64,000 nucleotides of DNA from an uncultured Acetatifactor sp. (lineage in GTDB: Bacteria; Bacillota; Clostridia; Lachnospirales; Lachnospiraceae), in assembly GCA_910587555.1 (NCBI GenBank), contig CAJULV010000009.1:10610-74609 (forward strand), given 5' to 3'. The notes beneath the pieces are model-generated. The model was given only the letters and a program-made list of their open reading frames with translations. It made no database searches and was not told the DNA's origin. The position numbers and the translations under genes are program-made. Shown one piece after another: positions 1-7,964 of the stretch (its first letter is position 1; every line of letters begins with the position of its first letter).

Positions 1-136
1 ATCTGCAGCCGCGCTCACCGTAAACAATAGCTGTCTCCTACCACCCGGTGCCCGGATATGGATACCGTATCTGCAGCCGCGCTCACCGTAAACAATAGCT
101 GTCTCCTACCACCCGGTGCCCGGGTACGGGTACAGC
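1..136. repeat. 68-bp direct tandem duplication at the left edge
   Basis: The first 55 bases recur exactly from position 69, and the following 13 bases recur with several mismatches, giving a unit of 68 bp in two copies. The array may continue beyond the left edge. No convincing gene overlaps it: the short open frames here lack a ribosome binding site and recognisable protein character. Positions 137-285 hold nothing I recognise. Confidence 0.9.
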
Positions 137-285
137 CTGCACATCTGCCTCCTGTGAATATCGGGTCAGACGCTGCCTTACTGCCGCATCCCTGCGTCCT
201 TTGTCTATATATCGTCTTTTTTCCAAGAAAAATAAAGTGATTTTACGGTTGGAATCTGTTTGCTGACTGCAATCAGGCCAATGCA

Positions 286-343
286 TGAAAAAAACAAACA
301 CCCCTGCCTTTTCCGAAATTTATCCGAAAAATACAGGGGTGTT
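286..343 (-). terminator. Intrinsic terminator of the SDR gene
   Basis: A perfect 10-bp stem (297-306 with 334-343) encloses a 27-nt AT-rich loop. Read on the minus strand it is followed by a T-rich tract (positions 296 down to 286). It lies just after the stop of the dehydrogenase gene, where a terminator is expected. Confidence 0.85.
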
Positions 344-375
344 TAGGTACACAACCAGGAACCTCACATCTTCCG

Positions 376-1131
376 TCAGGCCCTCGCAGCGCCGTCCACG
401 GACAGAACCTCGCCTGTCACATAGCTTGCCATATCACTGGCCAGATAGAGGAATGCATTTGCCACATCCTCCGGCTCACCCACGCGTCCAAGCGGGATGG
501 TTGCAATGAGAGGTTTGATCATTTCCTCCGGCAGTGCGGCCACCATGTCTGTCCTGGTAATGCCGGGTGCAACCGCATTCACACGGATATTATCTCTGCC
601 CAGCTCCCTGGCCAGGGATTTGGTCAGGCCGTTTACGGCGAACTTGGATGTGGGATATGCCACGCCGGAGGGCTGTCCGTAGATGCTGACCATGGAACTG
701 GTATTCAGGATAACGCCGCCTCCCTGCTCCTTCATAACTTTCGCAGCCGCCTGCGAACAGTAAAATACTGCATTGACATTAAGCGCCATGGTGCTGGCAA
801 ATTCCTCCGGCTTGTAGGTATACAGGCTTTCCCTGGCCGAGACACCTGCATTGTTCACGCAGATATCCAGCCTTCCGAAGGTCTCCTTCACTGTAGCTAC
901 CGCCTTCTCCACCTCTTCCGGCTTCTGCAGGTCAGGGCACAATCCGATAACCCTGTCCGCATACTCCGGATTTTCCGCCTTCAGCTTGTCCAGAGCCTTA
1001 TCCACCGTCTCCTGCCTGGAGCCACAGATGGCCACGGACGCGCCGTTCTCCAGATACAGCTTCACGATGGCGTACCCGATTCCTCTTGTACCGCCTGTCA
1101 CCATTGCAATCTTACCTTTTAATAATTCCAT
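376..1131 (-). CDS. Short-chain dehydrogenase/reductase (classical SDR, FabG/BaiA-like)
   Basis: A 251-residue NAD(P)-dependent oxidoreductase of the classical SDR family. The cofactor motif TGGTRGIG is near residues 12-19, NNAG near residue 92, and the catalytic Ser plus YPTSK pair (Tyr/Lys) near residues 145-163; the C-terminus ends in SVDGA. Start supported by AGGAGG eight bases before the ATG. Family members reduce keto groups on acyl-ACP, sugars, polyols or steroids. The GTRGIG segment, the PDL motif after the second strand and the tail recall clostridial BaiA-type hydroxysteroid dehydrogenases, but also ordinary FabG paralogues, so substrate is not assigned. It stands alone with its own terminator, and five 35-bp tandem repeats lie immediately upstream. 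Confidence 0.88.
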   Translation of the reverse strand: MELLKGKIAMVTGGTRGIGYAIVKLYLENGASVAICGSRQETVDKALDKLKAENPEYADRVIGLCPDLQKPEEVEKAVATVKETFGRLDICVNNAGVSARESLYTYKPEEFASTMALNVNAVFYCSQAAAKVMKEQGGGVILNTSSMVSIYGQPSGVAYPTSKFAVNGLTKSLARELGRDNIRVNAVAPGITRTDMVAALPEEMIKPLIATIPLGRVGEPEDVANAFLYLASDMASYVTGEVLSVDGAARA

Positions 1132-1155
1132 TTTTATACCTCCTCGTATTTATGA

Positions 1156-1330
1156 TTGCGCATCTGCTGTTTTTACGATTGCACATCGTATTACGCTTCT
1201 GCTGTTTTTATGACTACGCATCGTATTACGCTTCTGCTGTTTTTACGATTACGCATCGTATTACGCTTCTGCCGTTTTTATGATAATGCATCGTATTACG
1301 CTTCTGCTGTTTTCACGTATTACCCATCAT
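1156..1330. repeat. Tandem repeat, 35-bp unit, about five copies
   Basis: The decamer TTACGCTTCT recurs at 1191, 1226, 1261 and 1296, exactly 35 bp apart, with degenerate copies at both ends. Each unit carries a short inverted repeat of the form TACGAT-N5-ATCGTA; two copies are perfect and the others contain mismatches or wobble pairs. The array fills the gap between the SDR start (1131) and the stop of the next gene (1348), so it lies in the SDR promoter/leader region. There are no unique spacers, so it is not CRISPR. Confidence 0.92.
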
Positions 1331-1347
1331 ACTCCGCACCCTGGCTT

Positions 1348-1704
1348 TCAGAATTCTACCGGACGGTACTCGCTCAAATCCGGCACGAATGCATTGTCAT
1401 AAAAGTCCATAAAAATACGGTAGCACTCTTCCTCCGTACACAATTTGCCCAACAGCCTGGTACCCTCCTCCTGAATTCCCAGTTCCACCTCAATGCCCTC
1501 ATCCTGAACACAGGCCTGGACATAGCGCACTTTCTGCCGCGGCTCAGGGGCCGTTAGGATTACGAACTGCTCCGGGTCGTCAAACATATCTTCCAGATAA
1601 ACTTCAATATCCACATCTTCGAAGTTTTCAGTCCTTCCGTTCTGGTTTTCCAACGTGAAACGGCTCTGTTCCGCTACATTTTTAAAAATGATTTCTTTTC
1701 CCAT
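1348..1704 (-). CDS. Small acidic protein of unknown function
   Basis: A 118-residue acidic, soluble protein starting MGKEIIFKNVAEQSRF. The ATG at 1704 is preceded at proper spacing by AAGGAG; a longer frame upstream has no such site and compositionally un-protein-like sequence. The protein has no signal peptide, membrane segment or cysteine cluster. Its alternating hydrophobic/acidic pattern suggests a small alpha/beta fold. I do not recognise the family. Its neighbours are the SDR gene and a zinc-ribbon protein, and neither suggests a role. Confidence 0.75.
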   Translation of the reverse strand: MGKEIIFKNVAEQSRFTLENQNGRTENFEDVDIEVYLEDMFDDPEQFVILTAPEPRQKVRYVQACVQDEGIEVELGIQEEGTRLLGKLCTEEECYRIFMDFYDNAFVPDLSEYRPVEF

Positions 1705-1895
1705 ATACTCCTTCCCCTGCACGCTTATTCGCTGCAAAATCACACAGGCAGGTAACTGCGTTCTCCCCCTCTTCCGGAAACGGATTCTTTCCCATGCAGC
1801 CCCGCCGGACGGCGACGGCAATCCGCATCTCCGCGGACGCCCCCGGTACCGGCCATGTCCCCGCTCTGCGGTCCACCCGCAACCAGGCTGCCGGT

Positions 1896-2093
1896 TCAGA
1901 CAAACAGAGTACACCCCTGGAGCCTGAACTGCTCAATCTTCCTGTCAATGTCCGCCACCGTCACGCCCAACTTCCCGGCCAGGCAGGCCTTGCATAGAAA
2001 CCGTCTGCATCCCCGGTTGATAAACTTCCTGCAGGCGCCCACTTCGTTAAATGTCAGCGTCTTCCCGCACTGCACACAGCCATTGGTCCCCAT
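1896..2093 (-). CDS. Small cysteine-rich (zinc-ribbon-like) protein
   Basis: A 65-residue protein with a CVQCGK knuckle followed by CRKF, CRRFLC and KAC cysteines, suggesting one or two zinc sites, then a short helical tail. Two starts are possible. The ATG at 2093 has AAGGA about 11 bases upstream. A GTG at 2126 overlaps the stop of the alpha-galactosidase gene (GTGA) and would add 11 residues. Either way it is translated right after the GH27 enzyme and is probably co-transcribed. Function unknown; a DNA- or protein-binding accessory role is only a guess. Confidence 0.68.
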   Translation of the reverse strand: MGTNGCVQCGKTLTFNEVGACRKFINRGCRRFLCKACLAGKLGVTVADIDRKIEQFRLQGCTLFV

Positions 2094-2122
2094 GCCGCAC
2101 CCGTCCTTCTCAAGATACTTCC

Positions 2123-3253
2123 TCACCCTGCAACCACTTTCGCCCGAAGCACCTCACAGTCAAAGGGCGCAAGTTCACGGATTAACGTGGAATTCTTTAC
2201 TCTGAAAGCTTCCCCGCCCCATACATCCTTACACTCCAGCGTCATGCCCGTGCTGAACGGCAGCCCAACTTCGTCCAGGTTCAGCCTGGCGGCCGCCTTC
2301 TCCTCACTTAAGTTAAACAGCCCGATGGCAAGATCCCCGTTCTCCAGCTGCCTGGAATACAGGAGCATGTCTCCGTTTGTCCATGTACCGCTGAGCTTTA
2401 CCGGCTGGCGGCAGGCCCTGTCCTGATTGATGCGTATTAAAGCCTCGTTGCCCAGGATATCCTTCGTGGCCTGGTTCATATTCCGGACGTCACACCCAAT
2501 CATCAGGGGGGATCCCATAAATGCCCAGATGGAAAAATGTGTCTTGTACTGGGTGTCGCTGCAGCCCTTCAGCCCTACGTTTCCCTTTCCGTACATGCCT
2601 ACAATCAGCATGTCCATATCGTTGAAGCATCCCACACCGTTGTAGGGGTGAAGCTTCTCCTGCTGCCTGGTCAAATCCTTCACGGACTCCCATGTATCGA
2701 AGATATCTCCTGTGGAACGCCACATGGATGCAGAGGTGCTTTTAATCCATTCATGAGTCTCATCCACTCCCCAGGAGCAGGCAGAAAACAGGATATCCCT
2801 GCCGCAGTTCTCCAGGGCAAGCCCCATCCGGCGGTACAGATATTTGCCGGGAATGATGGGGCTGTGGTAGCAGTAATCATACTTCAGGAAATCCACGCCC
2901 CACTCCGCAAATGTGGCAGCATCGGTAAATTCATGCTCAAAGCTGCCCGGATATCCGGCACAGGTCAGATTTCCCGCACAGGAATACATGCCGAATTTCA
3001 ATCCCTTTGCATGCACATAGTCCGCCACTGCCTTCATGCCGTGGGGGAATTTTGCCGGATCCGCCACCAGACGCTCCTGGGTATCCCGCTCCTTAAGGGA
3101 CCAGCAGTCGTCGATAACCAGGTACTCATAGCCCTTCCCCGGCAGCCCGCCGGCCGCCATGGCATCCGCTGTCTCGAAAATCAGCTGTTCATTGATGTTT
3201 TCTCCGAATGTGTTCCAGGAATTCCACCCCATGGGCGGTGTTAATTTCACCAT
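2123..3253 (-). CDS. Alpha-galactosidase, glycoside hydrolase family 27
   Basis: A 376-residue enzyme expected to remove terminal alpha-linked galactose from melibiose, raffinose-family or galactomannan oligosaccharides. It opens with the GH27 signature TPPMGWNSWNTFG. It keeps VIDDCW near residue 46, the nucleophile Asp in LKYDYC (about residue 126) and the acid/base Asp in NDMDM (about residue 214). There is no signal peptide, so it is cytoplasmic and acts on imported sugars. The start at 3253 is chosen because GGAGG lies eight bases upstream; an upstream in-frame start lacks a site. It is followed directly by the zinc-ribbon gene. No transporter or regulator is adjacent. Confidence 0.93.
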   Translation of the reverse strand: MVKLTPPMGWNSWNTFGENINEQLIFETADAMAAGGLPGKGYEYLVIDDCWSLKERDTQERLVADPAKFPHGMKAVADYVHAKGLKFGMYSCAGNLTCAGYPGSFEHEFTDAATFAEWGVDFLKYDYCYHSPIIPGKYLYRRMGLALENCGRDILFSACSWGVDETHEWIKSTSASMWRSTGDIFDTWESVKDLTRQQEKLHPYNGVGCFNDMDMLIVGMYGKGNVGLKGCSDTQYKTHFSIWAFMGSPLMIGCDVRNMNQATKDILGNEALIRINQDRACRQPVKLSGTWTNGDMLLYSRQLENGDLAIGLFNLSEEKAAARLNLDEVGLPFSTGMTLECKDVWGGEAFRVKNSTLIRELAPFDCEVLRAKVVAG

Positions 3254-3354
3254 ATAATTGACCTCCGTCTTCTGAATAATACGCAATCCGCATGGAAGGC
3301 CTCCGAAAGCAGCCTGATGGGACGCACAACGTACCTGCGGCTTTCAGGCGCGAT

Positions 3355-4809
3355 CTAACGATGTGCCCATGTGGTGCGGGAGAATAAAATCAGGATCGGA
3401 AATATCTCCAGCCTGCCCGCCAGCATGTCCAGCGTCAATATCAGTTTGGAAAAGGTTCCGTATGCCGCATAATTGCCGGTAGGTCCCACTAACTCAAAAC
3501 CCGGGCCGATATTGTTGAAGCATGCCAGCACTGCGGACAGATTGGTTGTAATCGAAAAACCGTCTACCGAAATCAGCAGGAAACTCACCACAATCAGGAT
3601 GGCATAAGCCGCCAAATAGGCGTTGGTATTCTGCAGCACCTTCTCGTCGATGGACTGGCCGTTTACGCGCACCACCTGCACCTTCTGGGGATGCACGATC
3701 TGCTGCACGCTCCTGCGCAGGCTCTTTAGTACCAGCAGTGCCCTTCCGCACTTAAAGCCCCCTCCCGTACTGCCCGCACTGGCTCCGATGATCATCAATA
3801 CAAGCAAAATAGTTTTGGACAGCCCCGGCCACTGTTCGTAATCCGTGGTGGCAAAGCCTGTGGTGGTCATAATGGTGGCTACCTGAAACGCCGCATGTCG
3901 TACCGTCTCCTCCAGGGTATCATAGAACCCCTTCAGGTTCAGCGTGATCACCAGTACGCTTGCCGCCACCACCCCCAGATACAGGCGCAGCTCCTCGTCC
4001 CGAAACACATTCCGCACCTGCCGGATCAGGAGCAGGTAGAAGCAGGTAAAATTCACCCCGCAGAGCAGCATGAACACGGTACAGACATTCTGAATATAAG
4101 GGCTGTAGCCGGCTATGCTGTCATTTTTGATGCCGAAGCCCCCGGTTCCCACCGTTCCGAAGGCGGTACAGACTGCCTCAAACAGCGGCATCTTTCCCAG
4201 TACCAGAAACAGGATGTCCAGCAGGGTCAGCAGCACATAAATCAGATACAGGATGCGCGCTGTCTTCCTCATCTTCGGCACCAGCTTGCCCACATTGGGT
4301 CCGGGGCTCTCCGCACGGAGCAAATGCATCGTATAGCCATTGTCACCGCCGCCCATGGAGGAAACCGCAAGCAGAAATACCAGTACCCCCATTCCCCCAA
4401 GCCAGTGGCTGAAGCTCCTCCAGTACAATATCCCCTTGGGCAGCCCCTCCACATAGGGCAGGATAGACGCCCCCGTAGTCGTAAAACCGGACACAATCTC
4501 AAAGAAGGCATCCACAAAATTGGGGATAACACCGGAGATAAAGAAAGGCAGGCATCCCAGCAGGCTCATGAAAATCCAGCTCAGGCCCACACATGCCAGC
4601 CCTTCTTTGGCATAAAATTTGTTTTTGGAACCCCTGCAAAGCAGCATCAGCAAGCCGCACACAAGGATAATTGCCCCTATGGAGTACATAAAAGCCCGAA
4701 CCGACGCAAATTCCCCTTCAAACAGGCTGATCAGCATGGCCGGCACCATAAAGACAGCCTCCACCATCAGTATTTTACCGATGAACCTTCCCATCATTTT
4801 ATAGTTCAT
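3355..4809 (-). CDS. trkH: Trk/Ktr-type potassium transporter, membrane subunit
   Basis: A 484-residue integral membrane protein of the TrkH/KtrB superfamily, built of repeated M1-P-M2 units. The selectivity-loop regions are visible as TTTGAS, GTVGTGGFG, TTTGFATTDY and NIGPGFE. The segment with STGGGFKCGR matches the cytoplasmic loop conserved in this family. It should import K+ together with the TrkA gating subunit encoded just upstream (95 bp gap, same strand). The ATG at 4809 is preferred to an upstream GTG, because that GTG lies within the ribosome binding site GTGAGG. Subunit length is typical. Confidence 0.93.
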   Translation of the reverse strand: MNYKMMGRFIGKILMVEAVFMVPAMLISLFEGEFASVRAFMYSIGAIILVCGLLMLLCRGSKNKFYAKEGLACVGLSWIFMSLLGCLPFFISGVIPNFVDAFFEIVSGFTTTGASILPYVEGLPKGILYWRSFSHWLGGMGVLVFLLAVSSMGGGDNGYTMHLLRAESPGPNVGKLVPKMRKTARILYLIYVLLTLLDILFLVLGKMPLFEAVCTAFGTVGTGGFGIKNDSIAGYSPYIQNVCTVFMLLCGVNFTCFYLLLIRQVRNVFRDEELRLYLGVVAASVLVITLNLKGFYDTLEETVRHAAFQVATIMTTTGFATTDYEQWPGLSKTILLVLMIIGASAGSTGGGFKCGRALLVLKSLRRSVQQIVHPQKVQVVRVNGQSIDEKVLQNTNAYLAAYAILIVVSFLLISVDGFSITTNLSAVLACFNNIGPGFELVGPTGNYAAYGTFSKLILTLDMLAGRLEIFPILILFSRTTWAHR

Positions 4810-4903
4810 AGCAAGCCTCACTCAGATTCTGATATTGAAAATACAAACGCATGTTTGATCATCCATTCCCGCCGTCTGCCGGAAAGCAGCTTTCAGACAG
4901 ACT

Positions 4904-6265
4904 CTAGGATTCGAATATATCGTTCAGCTGATAAATACCCTTCTCCTTGCTGGTAACAATATAGGCGATATCCCCGATGTTGAAGCAGGAATCTCCGTTG
5001 GGAATCTCCATCCTGGCGCCCTTGGCGATACACACTACCAGCACGCCCTTTTTCAGCTTCAGCTCCTTCAACGGCACGCCGCAGTGCTTCACTTTCCCGT
5101 CCACCAGGAATTCCATCGCCTCCGCCTGGCCGTCCGCAATGGTGTGTACGGTTAAGGCCGCGCCGGTCTGATTTTTCATGGCGCGGACATATTGCACAAT
5201 GGTATTGCAGCACAGTTCCTTGGGAGAGATGACGCTGTCCAGGGACAGGTTCCCCAAAATGTCCGTATTTTCAATATGTCCCAGCTTCGTGATAATCTGC
5301 GGCACCTTGCAGCTCGCCCCGTAAAGGGAGATAATCATATTCAGCTCGTCCAGCCCGGTAAGGGTCACCACCGCATCACATCCGGATATCCCCTCCTGCT
5401 CCAGCAGCCTCTGATTGCTGGCATCCCCCTGGATAACACATGCGGAAGGCAGCTGGGCAGCCAATTGCCTGCAGCGCTCGGCATCCTGTTCGATAATCTG
5501 AATGCCGATCCCGCTGTTCTCCAGCTGTTTTGCCAGGTAATAGCTGACGCGCCCGCCGCCGCAGAGGATGGCACGCTTCGCCTTGTGTGTGATGATTCCC
5601 AGATTTTTCAGGAGAATCGTCAAAGTGTTGGTAAATGCAGTTACGAAAATCCGATCCCCCTCCCGAAGTACGAAATTTCCGTTAGGCGCTATGGCCCTGC
5701 CTTCCCTCAGCACGGCGCAGACCAGCGTCTTACATTTGACGATGCCGTACATATCATTCAGCGCCACATTGCACAGCTTGCTCTTGGCGTCAATCCGCAG
5801 TTCCACAATCTCCACACGCCCCTTCGTAAAGGTGTCGCGCTTTAAAAACCCCGGGTACTTCAGCAGACGCTCGATTTCCACGGCCGCCTGCCGCTCCGGA
5901 TTCACCGCCATGGACAGCCCGAACATCTCCCTCATGGAAAAAATCTGCTCCATATACTGTGGATTGCATACCCTGGCGATGGTATGGATATTTTTATTCA
6001 TGGCATGAGCCGTCATACAGCAGAGCAGGTTCACCTCATCCGCCCCCGCCATCGCAATCAACAGGTCCGCCTCCTTCACCCCTGCCTGCCGCAATACTTC
6101 CATGGAAGCACAGTTCCCCTGCACTACCATGATGTCGTAAAGTTCCTCACTGGATTCCAGAACCTTCAGATTGGAATCGATCAATGTCAGATCATCACCC
6201 TCGGCAGACAGCTGGCGGGTCAGCGCAGCCCCCACCTTGCCGTTGCCGGCAATTATTATTTTCAA
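4904..6265 (-). CDS. trkA: Trk system potassium uptake protein TrkA (RCK subunit)
   Basis: A 453-residue cytoplasmic regulator that binds nucleotide and gates TrkH. It has two tandem RCK units: the first begins with GNGKVG (residues 7-12); the second, near residue 230, has GGGRVS, a slightly degenerate Rossmann glycine motif. A TrkA-C subdomain follows each. The start is a TTG at 6265, giving LKIIIAGNGKVG at the normal N-terminus with GAGG upstream. A 73-residue N-terminal extension to an earlier ATG is not TrkA-like and was discarded. It forms an operon with trkH. The 220 bp upstream, to the stop of the NlpC/P60 gene, show nothing clear. Confidence 0.93.
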   Translation of the reverse strand: MKIIIAGNGKVGAALTRQLSAEGDDLTLIDSNLKVLESSEELYDIMVVQGNCASMEVLRQAGVKEADLLIAMAGADEVNLLCCMTAHAMNKNIHTIARVCNPQYMEQIFSMREMFGLSMAVNPERQAAVEIERLLKYPGFLKRDTFTKGRVEIVELRIDAKSKLCNVALNDMYGIVKCKTLVCAVLREGRAIAPNGNFVLREGDRIFVTAFTNTLTILLKNLGIITHKAKRAILCGGGRVSYYLAKQLENSGIGIQIIEQDAERCRQLAAQLPSACVIQGDASNQRLLEQEGISGCDAVVTLTGLDELNMIISLYGASCKVPQIITKLGHIENTDILGNLSLDSVISPKELCCNTIVQYVRAMKNQTGAALTVHTIADGQAEAMEFLVDGKVKHCGVPLKELKLKKGVLVVCIAKGARMEIPNGDSCFNIGDIAYIVTSKEKGIYQLNDIFES

Positions 6266-6485
6266 TGATATCAAACCTCGTTTCCTGCAATATTCAAGCG
6301 CATTCTCCGTTTTGCGGATCCTCTGCCGCCCGTCCCCGGACATGCTTCCGCCAGCCCATAAGAAGCTGCCGGATTCCCGCAGTAGCCCCGGAAGCTGTCC
6401 CTGCCTTTTCCTGCGGCAAAATCCTGCACTGGAAACGCCCACAGCACGGGCAGGGATATCTCCCGCCCGATTTGTGGGCCGCATT

Positions 6486-7838
6486 TCAATTCACGATTCT
6501 GCGCACATCCAGGATTGTCCTGTACTGTGCCTGGCTGACCTTGATTCCGCCGCTGGGATAAGGCCGGCTGTTGCTCGCATGGACAATCAGCCCATCCCCG
6601 ATATACAGCCCCACATGCCCCTCATAGCAAATAATGTCCCCCGGCTGAGCGTTGCTGTAGCTCACGCTCGTACCGTTGCTCCTCTGCTGATAGGATGTCC
6701 TGGAAACGGAATATCCGAAATCGCTGAACACTCTGTAGATAAATCCGGAGCAATCCGCGCCGCCTGTCAGGCTGGTTCCTCCGGACACGTAAGGATTCCC
6801 CACAAACTGCAGCGCATACTGTGCAATCTGCTTTCCCGTGGCACTGCCGGGTGAATTCGTCACCGCGGATGAACCGCCCGAGGCGGAAGTGCCGCCGCTG
6901 CTACTGCTGCCGGAACCCGCATTTCCGCCGCTGCCTGCCGTTCCCTGTGCGGCAGCCTTGGCCTTGGCAAGATTGACCTTGTCCTGCTGCAAAAGCTTCT
7001 TCGCCGCCGCGGCTTGCTGCCTTGCTTTCTTAATCTCCGCATCATAATCAGCGGATTCCTGTTTCTTTTTTGCAAGCATGGTGTCCAGGCTCGCCTTCTG
7101 GCTCTTCAGCTCCGCCCTGTCCGCCTCCAGCTGCTGCCTGTCCGCTTCCAGCTGCTGCTTATCTGCCTCCAGCAGCGCCTTGTCTTCCTCCAGCTGGACT
7201 TTTTCGTCTTCCAGCTTCAGCCATAGGTCGTGGACCAGGTTCTTCGACTCGATATATTCAAGAAGCATGGAATTCTCGTATTCATGCACCTTCTCCACCA
7301 TATCCAGCTGGTTCAGAATGTCGGAAAGCCCCTTTCCCTCCAGGATAGCATCCAGATAGGAGTCCTCGCCGCGCTCATAAATCATCCTGGCGCATATGGC
7401 CATGCTCTCCCGCTGGGAAGCCTCCCGCTCCATTGCAGCTTTATACTCCTCCTCAGTCTGTACAATCTGAAGCTGCTTCTGGGCAATCTCCTCTTCCTTG
7501 CGGGCGATTTCCGCTTCCTTCTCCGCGATTTCTCCTTCTTTCGCGGCAATCTCATCTTCCTTCAGGCCAATGGAGGCCATCATGTTCACGATCTCGGCGT
7601 TCAGGTCGTCAATCTGCTCCTGGAGGATGTCCTGCTCGCTTTCCAATGCCACAATCTGCTTGTTGATATTCTGCAGCTGGTTCGTGTGCTGGTTAATCTG
7701 TCCCTCGATATCGGAAACGCTGCTGGCCCTGGCAACCATGCCCAAATCCCTGTGAAAACCCATGCAGCCCGCCGTCAGGCTGCCTATCAATATGAAATTC
7801 AGTATTTTTTTATATTTTCTTCTCATAGACTTAAGCAT
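6486..7838 (-). CDS. Secreted coiled-coil NlpC/P60 peptidoglycan hydrolase
   Basis: A cell-wall endopeptidase of about 450 residues, expected to cleave within stem peptides. Domains in order: basic N-terminus and hydrophobic signal segment (ILNFILIGSLTAG), probable cleavage after ARA; a long coiled coil rich in KEEEIA/LEADKQQLEAD heptads (about residues 55-300); a Gly/Ser/Thr linker; then the NlpC/P60 domain with the catalytic Cys in GGADCSGF and His in EGHVGLYIG, and a final HASN. The layout matches PcsB/CwlO-type division or elongation hydrolases, whose coiled coil often answers to FtsEX. The start is uncertain: ATG 7838 or 7826, neither with a strong ribosome site. An earlier TTG lies inside the 59-bp repeat and is rejected. 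Confidence 0.88.
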   Translation of the reverse strand: MLKSMRRKYKKILNFILIGSLTAGCMGFHRDLGMVARASSVSDIEGQINQHTNQLQNINKQIVALESEQDILQEQIDDLNAEIVNMMASIGLKEDEIAAKEGEIAEKEAEIARKEEEIAQKQLQIVQTEEEYKAAMEREASQRESMAICARMIYERGEDSYLDAILEGKGLSDILNQLDMVEKVHEYENSMLLEYIESKNLVHDLWLKLEDEKVQLEEDKALLEADKQQLEADRQQLEADRAELKSQKASLDTMLAKKKQESADYDAEIKKARQQAAAAKKLLQQDKVNLAKAKAAAQGTAGSGGNAGSGSSSSGGTSASGGSSAVTNSPGSATGKQIAQYALQFVGNPYVSGGTSLTGGADCSGFIYRVFSDFGYSVSRTSYQQRSNGTSVSYSNAQPGDIICYEGHVGLYIGDGLIVHASNSRPYPSGGIKVSQAQYRTILDVRRIVN

Positions 7839-7900
7839 ACCACACTTCACGCCATTTTTCATCCATGAAAATATTAAGAAATTGTAAACTGTAAATTCTG

Positions 7901-7959
7901 GTAATCGTTCAGACAGCCCCTCTCGCGAAGTCAATATTGCGCCCTGTCTGAACTGTTAC
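7901..7959 (-). repeat. 59-bp palindromic element, copy 1
   Basis: Arms of about 16 bp (GTAATCGTTCAGACAG and CTGTCTGAACTGTTAC) are near-perfect inverted repeats around a GC-rich core containing CTCGCGAAGTCAATATTGCG. The same 59-bp element occurs at 22035-22093 (opposite orientation) and 29169-29227. It lies between asnS and the NlpC/P60 gene, five bases from the asnS stop. Confidence 0.92.
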
Positions 7960-7964
7960 AGTTC

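Noticed and set aside
83..301. Short open frames at the left edge
   Set aside because: They run through the 68-bp duplication and lack ribosome sites or protein-like composition.
1156..1330. Possible CRISPR array
   Set aside because: Pure tandem repeat of 35 bp without spacers.
6266..6484. 73-residue N-terminal extension of TrkA
   Set aside because: Not homologous in character to TrkA; the TTG at 6265 gives the normal N-terminus with a GAGG site.
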